The notes under the pieces: generated by a model
Seen by the model: the letters and a program-made list of their open reading frames with translations, nothing else
What the model was told of the DNA's origin: nothing
Database searches by the model: none
From: AAA164-E04 sp014239995
GTDB lineage: Bacteria; Verrucomicrobiota; Verrucomicrobiia; Limisphaerales; AAA164-E04
Reading direction: 5' to 3'
NCBI GenBank assembly: GCA_029247315.1
Contig: JAQWLM010000002.1
Coordinates: 208,345-272,344 of the forward strand
DNA length: 64,000 bases
Part shown: positions 1 to 9,116 of the stretch, one piece after another
Layout of the letters: every line of letters begins with the position of its first letter
How positions within the stretch are numbered: the first letter of the stretch is position 1
Made by a program: the position numbers and the translations under genes

Positions 1-2388
1 GCTGGCAACTCAAGCCTCGAACAGGTTGTGATCAGTGAATTCCTGGCGATCAATGAAGCAGGAATGAGGGATGATGATGGAGATCTTTGCGACTGGATTG
101 AGTTGCACAACACGGGTGATGCTATCGTCGACTTGACTGACTGTTTCCTGACAGATGAGATCGACATGCCCATCAAATGGAAACTGCCGACTCTCCTTAT
201 GGAGGCTGGAGAATATGTGCTCATCTTCGCCTCGGGAAAAGATCGCAGAGACTCCAAAGACCCACTACACACCAACTTTAGCCTGAATGGAGACGGGGAG
301 TATCTCGCCCTGGTGGACCCTGATGGTGAAAGTATCCTGCACGGTTTTGGTCCATCCTACCCCAAGCAGAAAAAGGATACTTCCTTCGGTCTACCACCCG
401 AGTGGCATCACGGGACGGGATCTGCGAGTAAACCTGGCTTCCTGTTGAAACCCAGTCCTGGAGCACCGAACAAAGCGAGATCCTCAGGTAAGGTCAAAGC
501 CGTAAAGTGGAGTCATGACCGTGGTTTTTACAGGAAAGCCTTCAGATTAAAGCTCACCACATCCACGCCGAATGCACGCATCTATTATACCACCGACGGA
601 TCCATACCCGATCAGAAGGCTCGGCCCTACAGTCAACCTTTGAATCTGCACCAGACAAGCACCCTGCGCGTCAGGGCCTTCAAAAAAGGAAACCGACCCT
701 CTAATATCAAAACCCAGACCTTCCTCTTTCCCGGGGATATCATTCACCAGTCACCCGACGGCTTGCCCCCTGTAGGTTTCCCTTATCACTGGGGACGCAA
801 CCGGGTGGATTACGGCATGGATCCACGGGTAGTCAATGATCCAGACTATCGTGATGAAATTGTCCATGGACTGGAATCGCTTCCCTCCTATTCCATTGTA
901 ACAGATATGGACCATCTGTTTGACACCCAGAAGGGTATCTATGCCAATGCGCAAAATGATGGTCGTGAATGGGAGCGTCCCGCATCAGTGGAACTCCTGC
1001 TTGCCGATGGTCGTGATGGATTCCAAATCGATTGCGGCATTCGCATAAGAGGAGGCTTCAGCCGACGGGCCGACAATGCGAAACACGCCTTCAGGCTCTT
1101 TTTTCGGGATACCTACGGTAAAGCCAAACTCCAATACCCGCTTTTTGGCAATGAAGGGGCCAAGTCCTTTGATAACCTCGACCTTCGTTGTTCCTCCAAC
1201 TACGCGTGGAGCATGGGAGGGGATCCTCATGCCGCCTTATGCCGCGACCAGATCAATCGGGATCTGCAACTCTCGCTTGGACATCCGGCAATGCGTGGGT
1301 ATTTTTGTCACCTTTACATCAATGGCCACTACTGGGGGCTTTACAACACCTGCGAGCGACCCAAGGCAGGTTATGGAAAGAGCTATTTCGGAGGCAAAAA
1401 AGAAGATTATGATGCCGTAAAGGTCAGTAAGGATCGAGGAGGCATCATGGCAACCGACGGTAACCTTGATGCATGGCGCCGCATTTATAATATCGCAAGG
1501 GCCGGCTTGAAGGACAATGCAGCCTACTTTGGACTGGAGGGAAAAAATGCAAATGGAATCAATGATCCCACCCAAGAAGTCCTGGTCGACATCGACAATG
1601 TCATCGACTATGCCCTGGTCATTTTTTACGGGGGCAACCTTGATGCAGCCATCACTTGGTTTGGCAGAAATCGATGGCATAACAACTGGCATGGTATCCG
1701 TAACCGCAAGAGCAGGGACGGCTTCAAGTTTTTCATCTGGGATGCGGAGCATACCTTTCTTCTGTCAGGCATGAATAAAGGACTTTACGAAGATCGCACA
1801 GGACCCTTTGGATCAGGCGAACAATTTGGCTCCAGCAATCCCCAATGGCTGTGGCAACAATGCCTGGATAACGCTGAATTTCGCATACGCGCATCGGATC
1901 GAATCCATGCACTTTTTCATGATGGGGGCTTACTCACCCCCGAACCGGTCAGGCAGATTGTGACGGATCGCATGCTTGAGATACAGTCAGCCGTGATCTG
2001 CGAATCCGCAAGATGGGGTGATAGTTCACGATCTGACACCCCCCCACGGACCCGCAATGATGACTGGCAAAAGGAAATGGACCGTATTCTCAATGTTTAT
2101 ATCCCACAGCGCAGTGACATTGTGCTGGCGCAACTTTTTCGCCAGGGGATCATTCCGGATTTCGATCCGCCCAGCATGGTCAGAACCCATGACACGCTCA
2201 CCATGAAAACACCCCGCGGAACGATCTACTACACCGAGGATGGAACCGATCCCCGGCAGATTGGGGGTTCCGTTGCAGGGAGTGCAATCAAGTATCATGC
2301 TCCCTTAACCGCAGGCGAAGGCAGACACATCAAGGCTCGCGCTCGATATCGAAATGAGTGGAGTGTCCTGAAAACCACCAAATTTTAG
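1..2388 (+). CDS. LTD/CotH-kinase family secreted protein, 5'-truncated by the window edge
   Basis: The reading frame is open from base 1, so the true start lies upstream; the GTG at 28 is only the first in-frame start-like codon inside the window. The visible residues read directly into a lamin-tail domain (about residues 1-135, with an EFLAxNEAG-type opening and a DWIELHN motif). A chitobiase C-terminal-like domain follows (about 150-235, with IYYTTDGSIPD), then a CotH-kinase-like domain (about 280-640, with GHYWGLYNTCERP) and a second chitobiase-like domain at the C-terminus (IYYTEDGTDPR). This domain order is common in exported proteins of Verrucomicrobiota and Planctomycetota. CotH proteins of Bacillus spores are protein kinases, but the activity of these environmental homologues is not established. 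The gene ends 26 bases from the convergent hrpB stop. Family is confident; function is unknown. Confidence 0.88.
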   Translation, partial: AGNSSLEQVVISEFLAINEAGMRDDDGDLCDWIELHNTGDAIVDLTDCFLTDEIDMPIKWKLPTLLMEAGEYVLIFASGKDRRDSKDPLHTNFSLNGDGEYLALVDPDGESILHGFGPSYPKQKKDTSFGLPPEWHHGTGSASKPGFLLKPSPGAPNKARSSGKVKAVKWSHDRGFYRKAFRLKLTTSTPNARIYYTTDGSIPDQKARPYSQPLNLHQTSTLRVRAFKKGNRPSNIKTQTFLFPGDIIHQSPDGLPPVGFPYHWGRNRVDYGMDPRVVNDPDYRDEIVHGLESLPSYSIVTDMDHLFDTQKGIYANAQNDGREWERPASVELLLADGRDGFQIDCGIRIRGGFSRRADNAKHAFRLFFRDTYGKAKLQYPLFGNEGAKSFDNLDLRCSSNYAWSMGGDPHAALCRDQINRDLQLSLGHPAMRGYFCHLYINGHYWGLYNTCERPKAGYGKSYFGGKKEDYDAVKVSKDRGGIMATDGNLDAWRRIYNIARAGLKDNAAYFGLEGKNANGINDPTQEVLVDIDNVIDYALVIFYGGNLDAAITWFGRNRWHNNWHGIRNRKSRDGFKFFIWDAEHTFLLSGMNKGLYEDRTGPFGSGEQFGSSNPQWLWQQCLDNAEFRIRASDRIHALFHDGGLLTPEPVRQIVTDRMLEIQSAVICESARWGDSSRSDTPPRTRNDDWQKEMDRILNVYIPQRSDIVLAQLFRQGIIPDFDPPSMVRTHDTLTMKTPRGTIYYTEDGTDPRQIGGSVAGSAIKYHAPLTAGEGRHIKARARYRNEWSVLKTTKF

Positions 2389-2414
2389 CAAGTGCAATGG
2401 AGTGATGACGCAAA

Positions 2415-4949
2415 TCATCGCCATGCGTGTTTGGGATATTTACGCTGCAGTTCCTTCTTGATGCCAGGGTAATGCTCACGCCAGAACCCTGCGAGGTCCT
2501 GCGTAATCTGGACGGGACGCATGTTGGGTGCCAGGATATGAACGGCAACTCCAATTTTCTGAAACGCAATCAAAGGCAATGTTTCAACGTCGTAAAGTTC
2601 CTGGATACGCAATGAGATATATGGAGGTGATTCCTTGGAATAAACCACCTTGGGGGTTTTGCCGTTGGAAAGGGCGATACGATCTGGTGCCTGTTTTTCG
2701 AGCAAATCACGCTGCGTCGGGTTCAACCATTGCTTGAGCACGGGAACCACTGGACGCTCCTTGATTTCCTTGTAACTGAAGGCTCCCAGGCAAATCGAGG
2801 CAAGAAGGTGCCTTTTGGAATCCTCGTCAATCGTGGGGAGTTCGAGTTCTGGGCACCACTGAGCCAGGAGGTTCAATCGCATGGTCCACTGGTCAACCTT
2901 GGCATCCCAAAGCTTCAGGCTGATTTCCCCTTCCATGATCTTATCGGCCAGAAGACCCGCAGCGGGTTCCTCCGGTGGAGGCTCCAGTCGCTTGGTCGAA
3001 AGCACCATGCCTCTGAAGGTTTGCTGGTTGGCGGCATAAACGCGACGCGAAGATGGATCCCAAACCACAGCCACCGTATTTTCAAAATCATCCGGAAAAA
3101 AGTCTCTCAACCAGGAAGTATCGATCTCGGTGGCAAGCGACAAGATGGTCTGGACCTCTCCATCGTGGTTTCCGATTTCGCGGATTTCGGACGCCACAAA
3201 CATCTCTGCATGCTGTACCACACTCTCTCGAGCAAGCACACCACGCCGACCATGCACCAATTCGCACCGCAGCGTTCCCTTGTCAAGACGCTGCGCCAAG
3301 CGATCTGAAAAACCTAAAAGCATGCATTGTTGAATCACCGCATCTTCAACCTGTCGGGGCTTGGTATCCAGCCCCTCCCGTTTGGCGATCCTGAGAAAAT
3401 GGTCCAGGAGCGGTTTTACCTGGCGCGCGGACTGGGCATGAATCCCGAGCTTCCTGCAGGCTTGGAACTGAAACTGGTTCCTTGAGGCATAACTCCATGC
3501 ACGCATCAGCAGAAAGCAATCAGATACTGAACGTTCTGAAAGAAATTCCTCCCTTAATTCGCGAACCTTTCGATCCACTTTACGAATCAGAATATCTCTC
3601 CCCTGGGTCAGGGCAGCGATGAGCGCTGCCTGGTAGACACAACCGAGATCCTCCGCCGCCAAAAGCATCCGCGCGTATCTGGGGTGCAGGGGGAAGGCAA
3701 GCATGCGATGGCCCAGTTTCGTAATACCGCCATCGCGATCCAGAGCTCCAAGGTCCGTCAGAAGCTCGACCGCATCCTGTTGCCGCTTCACATCAGGAGG
3801 CTCCAGCCAACGAAAAGCATCGAGATCTCGCACTCCGGCCGCCTTGAGACTCAGGATGACCTCCGATAAATCCAAACGTTGAACCTCAGGTAACTCCTGC
3901 ACCGGGCGTTGTGCGTGCTGCCGTTCCGTCCAGAGACGTTCGCAGATACCGGGACCCGTTCTACCAGCGCGGCCAGCTCGTTGATCTGCCGAGGCCTGGC
4001 TGATCTTCTCAACCAGCAGGGTATTAATGCCTCGATATGGATCATATCGGGGAATACGCGCCAAGCCGCTGTCGATCACCAGACGAATCCCATCAATGGT
4101 CAGGGATGTCTCTGCAACATTGGTTGCCACCACCACCTTGGGTTGATCCTGATGTGTGACTGCAGCATCCTGGTCCTTGGTTGGCAATTCACCATGCAGG
4201 GGCAGCAGGATAAAACCCGCAGATTCCGGAACATGCCGGATGGCATCGAGGGTTTTCTGAATCTCGTAACCTCCGGGCATGAACACCAGCACGTCTCCTT
4301 GCCCCCCTTGAGCGACAAAATTCGAAAAAGCCCCTGCTGCCTGCTCCCAGACCGGAACGGCATCATGCGCATCTGCAGGCAAAAGGTAGCGAGTTTCCAC
4401 GGGAAAGGTCCTTCCCTCGGAATGAATCTGCTGGCAGGGAGCAAGGTAGCGGGCCAATGCATCAGCATCCAGGGTAGCGGACATGACAAGAATCTTCAGA
4501 TCCGGACGATGCGTTTGTTGCAGATCAAGAGCCCGGGCGAGGGTAATGTCACCGTAAAGATGTCGCTCATGAAACTCATCAAAAATCAGCACCTGGATAT
4601 CCTTGAGTTCAGGATCCTGTATCATCTGTCTCAACAGAATGCCTTCGGTGATGAAACGAATTCGGGTCGATCGGCTGGTGACATTTTCAAAGCGGATCTG
4701 GTAGCCTACCTCGTCGCCCAGCTTGCACTTACGCTCAGAAGCAACCCTACTTGCCAACATACGGGTTGCGAGGCGCCTGGGTTGCAGGATCACGACCTGC
4801 CGATCTGTTAGGACTCCATGCTGCAATAACATCTGCGGCACCTGTGTCGACTTGCCCGAACCGGTCGGCGCAGTAATGATGATCCTTGAGTCCCTCTCCA
4901 GTTGCGAGAGGAGTTCATCCTTGATTTCATGTATGGGAAGTGATTTCAC
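2415..4949 (-). CDS. hrpB: ATP-dependent RNA helicase HrpB
   Basis: DEAH/RHA-type helicase of the HrpB family. Visible motifs: Walker A GSGKST in APTGSGKSTQVPQ, Walker B as DEFHERH, motif III MSATLD, TNVAETSLTIDGIRLVID and QRAGRAGR. The HrpB-specific C-terminal domain ends in RKYPKHAWR, matching the conserved end of the family. The length of about 844 residues is slightly above the usual 800-830. An upstream GTG at 4991 is in frame, but I prefer the GTG at 4949: it gives MKSLPIHEIKDELL, which aligns with the E. coli start (MSSLPVAAVLPELL), and a GGAAG precedes it. The 4991 start would sit only a few bases past the rpsU terminator. The cellular role of HrpB remains poorly defined in most bacteria. 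Confidence 0.93.
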   Translation of the reverse strand: MKSLPIHEIKDELLSQLERDSRIIITAPTGSGKSTQVPQMLLQHGVLTDRQVVILQPRRLATRMLASRVASERKCKLGDEVGYQIRFENVTSRSTRIRFITEGILLRQMIQDPELKDIQVLIFDEFHERHLYGDITLARALDLQQTHRPDLKILVMSATLDADALARYLAPCQQIHSEGRTFPVETRYLLPADAHDAVPVWEQAAGAFSNFVAQGGQGDVLVFMPGGYEIQKTLDAIRHVPESAGFILLPLHGELPTKDQDAAVTHQDQPKVVVATNVAETSLTIDGIRLVIDSGLARIPRYDPYRGINTLLVEKISQASADQRAGRAGRTGPGICERLWTERQHAQRPVQELPEVQRLDLSEVILSLKAAGVRDLDAFRWLEPPDVKRQQDAVELLTDLGALDRDGGITKLGHRMLAFPLHPRYARMLLAAEDLGCVYQAALIAALTQGRDILIRKVDRKVRELREEFLSERSVSDCFLLMRAWSYASRNQFQFQACRKLGIHAQSARQVKPLLDHFLRIAKREGLDTKPRQVEDAVIQQCMLLGFSDRLAQRLDKGTLRCELVHGRRGVLARESVVQHAEMFVASEIREIGNHDGEVQTILSLATEIDTSWLRDFFPDDFENTVAVVWDPSSRRVYAANQQTFRGMVLSTKRLEPPPEEPAAGLLADKIMEGEISLKLWDAKVDQWTMRLNLLAQWCPELELPTIDEDSKRHLLASICLGAFSYKEIKERPVVPVLKQWLNPTQRDLLEKQAPDRIALSNGKTPKVVYSKESPPYISLRIQELYDVETLPLIAFQKIGVAVHILAPNMRPVQITQDLAGFWREHYPGIKKELQRKYPKHAWR

Positions 4950-4992
4950 CTGGCGTATGGCTTCCGGAGCAGGGTTATAAATGGTCGTCACA

Positions 4993-5023
4993 AGAAAAAG
5001 CCGAGGTCCCGGGGGACCTCGGC
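4993..5023 (-). terminator. Rho-independent terminator of rpsU
   Basis: On the minus strand a perfect GC-rich stem (arms 5000-5010 and 5013-5023, GCCGAGGTCCC against its complement) is followed directly by a T-rich tract (CTTTTTCTT). The GG between the arms is too short for a loop, so the real hairpin probably has about 10 base pairs and a 4-base loop. It lies about 30 bases after the rpsU stop codon and just before hrpB in the same direction, so it should separate the highly expressed ribosomal gene from the helicase. Confidence 0.85.
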
Positions 5024-5054
5024 TGCTTTAGAAAATTCAATCTCGCCAGGAGGC

Positions 5055-5252
5055 TCAATAGTCCGCATACCGTGCCGCAAGCATGGCTGAAAACTTGGAT
5101 ACCTTCATCTTGCGTCGTTTGCGTTCACAAGGTTTCTCGAAATGCCTGTTGTTGCGCACTTGTTTGATGGTACCTTCACGGTCGAGTTTCTTCTTCAACC
5201 GACGCAGGGCCTTTTCAACGGATTCACCTTTTTTGATTTTTACTTCACTCAA
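5055..5252 (-). CDS. rpsU: 30S ribosomal protein S21
   Basis: Small basic protein of 65 residues. The first half (EVKIKKGESVEKALRRLKKK) matches the conserved S21 N-terminus, and the RHFEKPCERKRRKM segment matches the basic middle of the family. S21 binds the 3' end of 16S rRNA in the small subunit and helps initiation. The length is normal for bacterial S21, and the protein ends in an AARYADY tail. The gene is transcribed alone: a strong intrinsic terminator follows about 30 bases downstream, and the divergent glnS lies upstream across a 317-base gap. Confidence 0.95.
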   Translation of the reverse strand: MSEVKIKKGESVEKALRRLKKKLDREGTIKQVRNNRHFEKPCERKRRKMKVSKFSAMLAARYADY

Positions 5253-5324
5253 GTCTGTTTCACATCCTCTCTAGTCTGCCAACTAGCCTCTGACAGTACT
5301 TTCCAGAGACCACTGGGGATGGAG

Positions 5325-5353
5325 ACGTTGCGGGAAAAAAACAGGGATGTCAA
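5325..5353 (-). promoter_or_regulatory. Possible rpsU promoter
   Basis: On the minus strand a consensus -35 box TTGACA (5348-5353) is followed after 17 bases by CAACGT (5325-5330), a poor match to TATAAT. The placement, about 70 bases before the rpsU start, is sensible. A similar pair lies before glnS. The -35 is convincing but the -10 is weak. Confidence 0.3.
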
Positions 5354-5420
5354 CCGGTAAAATAGTGTCATGGTCGACTCAGGAAAGTCTGTTTTTTTTA
5401 ATTCTCAATTCAGAACGACT

Positions 5421-5475
5421 TTCCCTCCAACAGGGCACCTTGCGATCACATCGCAAGGTGCCCTGTTGGAGGGAA
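5421..5475. repeat. Perfect 26-bp inverted repeat with a 3-base spacer
   Basis: The left arm (5421-5446, starting TTCCCTCCAACAGGGC) and right arm (5450-5475) are exact reverse complements separated by CAC. There is no T-tract immediately after the stem on either strand, so it is not a classical intrinsic terminator. It sits between the divergent rpsU and glnS promoters. It could be a cruciform or protein-binding site, part of the glnS 5' leader, or a small fold-back element. Confidence 0.9.
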
Positions 5476-5569
5476 GCATGAAAGGGTCATATTGACGTTG
5501 CCTTGCGTCCCAGCATCGTTATCGTTCCAGAAAGATTGATCCGCTTTCGGAACAGTGCATTCAAAACAT

Positions 5570-7264
5570 ATGGCATCGGACGCAACCAACACATCAGGCA
5601 ACGTATCGGATTTTATCCGCGACATCATCCAGGAAGACCTCTTAAAAGTTCGGCATGGGCGCATCGTCACTCGCTTTCCACCGGAACCCAACGGCTTCAT
5701 TCATTTGGGACACGCAAAATCCATTTGCCTTAACTTTGGCATCGCAGGTGAACATCAAGGCACCTGCCATCTGCGTTTCGATGATACCAATCCCGCACGT
5801 GAAGACACCAAGTATGTAAATTCCATCCAAGAGGATGTCCGCTGGCTGGGGTTTGACTGGCAGGCATCCCCCTTCTTTACCTCCGATTACTTTGAGAGAC
5901 TCCATGTTTATGCCCAAACATTGATCCAAAAAGGAAAAGCCTTCGTTTGCGATTTATCTGCAGAGGACTTCATGCGGACCCGTGGCACGCCCACCCACCC
6001 GGGCGAAGCAAGCCCTTTTCGAGACCGTTCAGTGGCAGATAACCTCGAGCTTTTCGAACGCATGCGAGCAGGTGCGTTCGAAGACGGTAGCAAGACCCTG
6101 CGTGCCAGGATCGACATGGCTTCGCCGAATATCCATATGCGTGACCCCGCACTCTATCGCATTCGCAGGCTACACCACCATCGAACTGGGGATACTTGGC
6201 CAATCTATCCCATGTATGATTTTGCCCACTGTTTAAGCGATGCTATTGAAGGTATCACACATTCCCTCTGTACATTGGAGTTTGAGGTTCACCGCCCCCT
6301 CTACGAATGGATTCTAGAGCATGCCCTTGGAGAAGAAGCACGCCCCCGCCAAATCGAGTTTGCCCGTCTAAACCTTGGATACACGATCCTGAGCAAACGT
6401 AAACTCCTGCAACTCGTGGAGGAAAAACATGTGTCGGGATGGGATGATCCTCGCATGCCTACGGTTTCCGGATTGCGGCGACGCGGCGTCACCCCAGAGT
6501 CCGTAAGGCAATTCTGTAAACGAATTGGTATCACGAAATATGACGGCATTACAGACATCGCGGTGTTTGAACACAGCATCAGGGAAGATCTCAACAAACG
6601 GGCAATGCGCGTGCTCGGGGTGCTGCACCCTCTGAAGGTGGTCATCGAGAACTTGCCGGAAGATCATATCGAAAAATTGGATGCTGTAAACAACCCGGAG
6701 GACCCTGAATCCGGAACCCGGCAACTGCCCTTCTCACGAGAAATCTATATTGATCGGAATGATTTTATGGAGGAAGCCCCCAAGAAGTTTTTCCGACTGA
6801 AACCCCAGGGGGAGGTTCGACTTCGCTACGCCTACATCCTCAAGTGCGAAGAGGTCATCAAGGACGACAACGGAAAAATCGTGGAACTGCGGGCCAGCAT
6901 TGATCCGGACTCCAAACGAGGAGGGGCCACGGCCGGACGCAAGGTTAAAGGAACCATCCACTGGGTGTCCAAGGCACACGCAGTCGACGCCGAAATTCGA
7001 CTTTACGATCGCCTTTTCACCGCAGAACAACCCGATTCAGGTAAGGGAGGGTCAGATTTCAGGAACTTCCTGAACCCCGATTCACTTCAGGTAATCAAGG
7101 GGTGCAAGCTGGAATCCAGCCTGGCGCACGCAGTTTCATCCAAGTCTTATCAGTTCGAACGTGTGGGTTATTTCTGTCTGGACTCCTTCGATTCAGACAA
7201 AGAAAATCTGGTTTTTAATCGGACCATCGCACTGAAAGACGCCTGGGCAAAAATGAAAAGGTAG
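5570..7264 (+). CDS. glnS: Glutaminyl-tRNA synthetase
   Basis: Class I aminoacyl-tRNA synthetase that charges tRNA-Gln directly. The HIGH-type motif appears in FPPEPNGFIHLGHAKSICL and the KMSKS-type loop in ILSKRKLLQL, both in GlnRS-specific contexts. The C-terminal anticodon-binding beta-barrels are present (IYIDRNDFMEEAPKKFFRL; KGTIHWVSKAHAVDAEIRLYDRLF). The ATG at 5570 gives about 564 residues and an N-terminus like that of E. coli GlnS (NVSDFIRDIIQEDL); a GTG 15 bases upstream is also open. Having GlnRS implies this organism need not use only the GatCAB transamidation route for Gln-tRNA. The gene appears monocistronic. Confidence 0.96.
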   Translation: MASDATNTSGNVSDFIRDIIQEDLLKVRHGRIVTRFPPEPNGFIHLGHAKSICLNFGIAGEHQGTCHLRFDDTNPAREDTKYVNSIQEDVRWLGFDWQASPFFTSDYFERLHVYAQTLIQKGKAFVCDLSAEDFMRTRGTPTHPGEASPFRDRSVADNLELFERMRAGAFEDGSKTLRARIDMASPNIHMRDPALYRIRRLHHHRTGDTWPIYPMYDFAHCLSDAIEGITHSLCTLEFEVHRPLYEWILEHALGEEARPRQIEFARLNLGYTILSKRKLLQLVEEKHVSGWDDPRMPTVSGLRRRGVTPESVRQFCKRIGITKYDGITDIAVFEHSIREDLNKRAMRVLGVLHPLKVVIENLPEDHIEKLDAVNNPEDPESGTRQLPFSREIYIDRNDFMEEAPKKFFRLKPQGEVRLRYAYILKCEEVIKDDNGKIVELRASIDPDSKRGGATAGRKVKGTIHWVSKAHAVDAEIRLYDRLFTAEQPDSGKGGSDFRNFLNPDSLQVIKGCKLESSLAHAVSSKSYQFERVGYFCLDSFDSDKENLVFNRTIALKDAWAKMKR

Positions 7265-7459
7265 TTTGCCTGAGAAGGAGTGGCCAGTTAAATGAGGTGG
7301 CATCCATGGAGGAAAGGCCTGAATGCATGGTCGAAACTCCATCGCGATATGGCTGGACACAGCCTGAGCCAGGGTCAAGACAAGCACCGGGACTCCCCAA
7401 GCGTGACATCACCTCCAGCCCCCATCAGAGGGTGTCGTGTCACCTCGGCGTCAGGTGCG

Positions 7460-8362
7460 CTACTCAAGGATACGCCTGCGGAATTGAAATGGTGTGACCC
7501 CGCAAACACGCCTGAACCGATGGATAAAAGTACTTTTGTTCTGAAAGCCCACCTTTTGGGTAATCTCGTCAAGTGCCAACTTGTTTTGGATCAGCAGTGT
7601 TTTGCTTAATTCAAGGCGCTGTCGGATGATGTATTGCCGGGGACTGACTCCCATGTTGATTTTAAATTGCCTGATGAAATAAAACAGGCTCAAGCCGGCG
7701 GCATCCGCCATTTTTGCGACCGATAAGCCATTGCTTCCCAGATGAGCATGTACATATGCCAAAGCTCGTTTGAGCTGAAAAGGGGCAAGACCACCCGATG
7801 TGGAGTACTCCTCGGTGATGCCATTTGCGTGAAACATAGCCAAATGCAAGCCCAAGGTCTTCGCCATGACCGCTGCATACATTTTTCCACACGGTTGCCG
7901 GTCCTTCATCTGTTCGTAAATCTGCATGCACGCAGCCTTAAGAAAACTATCCCCAGTGGCGCAGGTGGGTTGAATGATAACCGAGGCAGATTTGAGGTAT
8001 TCCGTGCATACCTGAGTCATGAGTCTTGGGGTAGGGGAAATGGTGAGGAAATCCAGGGTATCACTTGAATGCATGGAAATGTGGCTTTCTGACGGGTGAA
8101 TCATGACTTGGCCCCGGGCAAAATCCAATTTTTTGCGCCTTCCTTTCAATTCCATTTCCACTGTGACAGTTTGCGACATGGGGACCATCAAAACATGGTT
8201 TTGAAAAATACCTTCTATGCTAAAGCCCTTGACTCGGTGACGTTCCGCGCGAAGGTTCGGCCACTTGAGTGCACGACTCGATTCGACGACACCCTTGGTC
8301 AGCGGTCGCCTTTCACCTGTGCCCTGATCCAGGACGATTTCTTGACTAGACGGATCCACCAT
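7460..8362 (-). CDS. AraC family transcriptional regulator
   Basis: A 300-residue protein with a typical AraC/XylS C-terminal domain of two helix-turn-helix units at about 200-300 (LSVAKMADAAGLSLFYFIRQFK and ALDEITQKVGFQNKSTFIHRFRRVCGVTPFQFR). The N-terminal 190 residues look like a sensor part with an AraC-like beta region (RGQVMIHPSESHISMHSSD), but no ligand can be inferred. The gene is divergent from the PhyH/PhoD-like pair across a 754-base gap, so those genes are plausible targets. It is convergent with glnS, 195 bases away, with no visible terminator between them. Confidence 0.9.
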   Translation of the reverse strand: MVDPSSQEIVLDQGTGERRPLTKGVVESSRALKWPNLRAERHRVKGFSIEGIFQNHVLMVPMSQTVTVEMELKGRRKKLDFARGQVMIHPSESHISMHSSDTLDFLTISPTPRLMTQVCTEYLKSASVIIQPTCATGDSFLKAACMQIYEQMKDRQPCGKMYAAVMAKTLGLHLAMFHANGITEEYSTSGGLAPFQLKRALAYVHAHLGSNGLSVAKMADAAGLSLFYFIRQFKINMGVSPRQYIIRQRLELSKTLLIQNKLALDEITQKVGFQNKSTFIHRFRRVCGVTPFQFRRRILE

Positions 8363-9116
8363 GACTGAAAATATAACCTCTTAATCCAATGATTCCTGAC
8401 ATGAAAAGGTTCTTATTTTTCACATACCTGCAATGGTCGCAGCAGGGACTTGAAACATGACTTACGCGAAAAAAAAGGTTACATGATATTTTAAGTCAGG
8501 TACAAAAACCCACCCGGATCACAGAGGAACCAAATACCGTATTTCCAATGCCAGCACGGGCTCTTTTATGTCATGCAGGAATCCCTGTCCCAAACCATAC
8601 GCTTCACCAAAGGGAGAACGGACGACATCAAAACTTGGAAGGCATGATCCAGGGTGATGATGAAGATGGGTGGAGTCCTTTACCTACCCGAACGCCTATC
8701 ACAGATCCCCTACTGGGCATCATGAGTTGATGAACCAATATGGGTGCATGTCTTTGCGAAAAGACGCATTCTTCGAAGACAATAAATAGGATTGCGCATT
8801 GCCTGGACCTTATCTGAGGAGGTATTTTCTACAAAATCCAGCATCACCGGGTTTGCGGAAGTTTCACCCCATTGACTGGATGTTCTCTTACCCCGGGAGA
8901 CTCTGGCGCTGGTTCCAGTCTGCCAAGGAACAAAATCTGCAATGGTTTTAAGTTGTTGTAAACATGACAAAAAAAGCGAAGGTTTTATGCCCTCGTTGAG
9001 TGACATTTTTCAGGACCATGGCAGTGATTGCAATACATGCTGTAATTTTGTAGCTTTCAAGCATGCATTCCAGAGACCTTGCGCAGCAACATGGTTTTGT
9101 GGGAAATACCTTCTCC
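8363..9116. other. Long intergenic region without a recognisable gene
   Basis: This 754-base divergent gap separates the AraC-type regulator from the PhyH oxygenase. Short open frames exist on both strands (for example around 8548-8730 and 8710-9006), but their translations show no family features or sensible start context. The size would suit regulator binding sites or a small RNA. I see no clear hairpin, tRNA or riboswitch-like structure. Confidence 0.5.

Larger units (their letters stand above)
5253..5569. other. Divergent rpsU/glnS intergenic region
   Basis: This 317-base gap contains no credible gene. It holds promoter-like elements for both genes, a run of eight T at about 5392-5399, and a large perfect inverted repeat described separately. 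The rpsU-side promoter candidate is at 5325-5353, and the glnS-side candidate is TTGACG at 5492-5497 with CATCGT at 5514-5519. Confidence 0.6.

Noticed and set aside
1237..1752. 171-codon minus-strand open frame inside the CotH gene
   Set aside because: Antisense to conserved CotH and LTD sequence; no family features.
3909..4811. 300-codon plus-strand open frame
   Set aside because: It lies fully antisense to conserved helicase motifs of hrpB; its translation has no family features.
8548..9006. Short open frames in the 754-base gap
   Set aside because: No conserved residues, no ribosome site, and overlapping frames on both strands.
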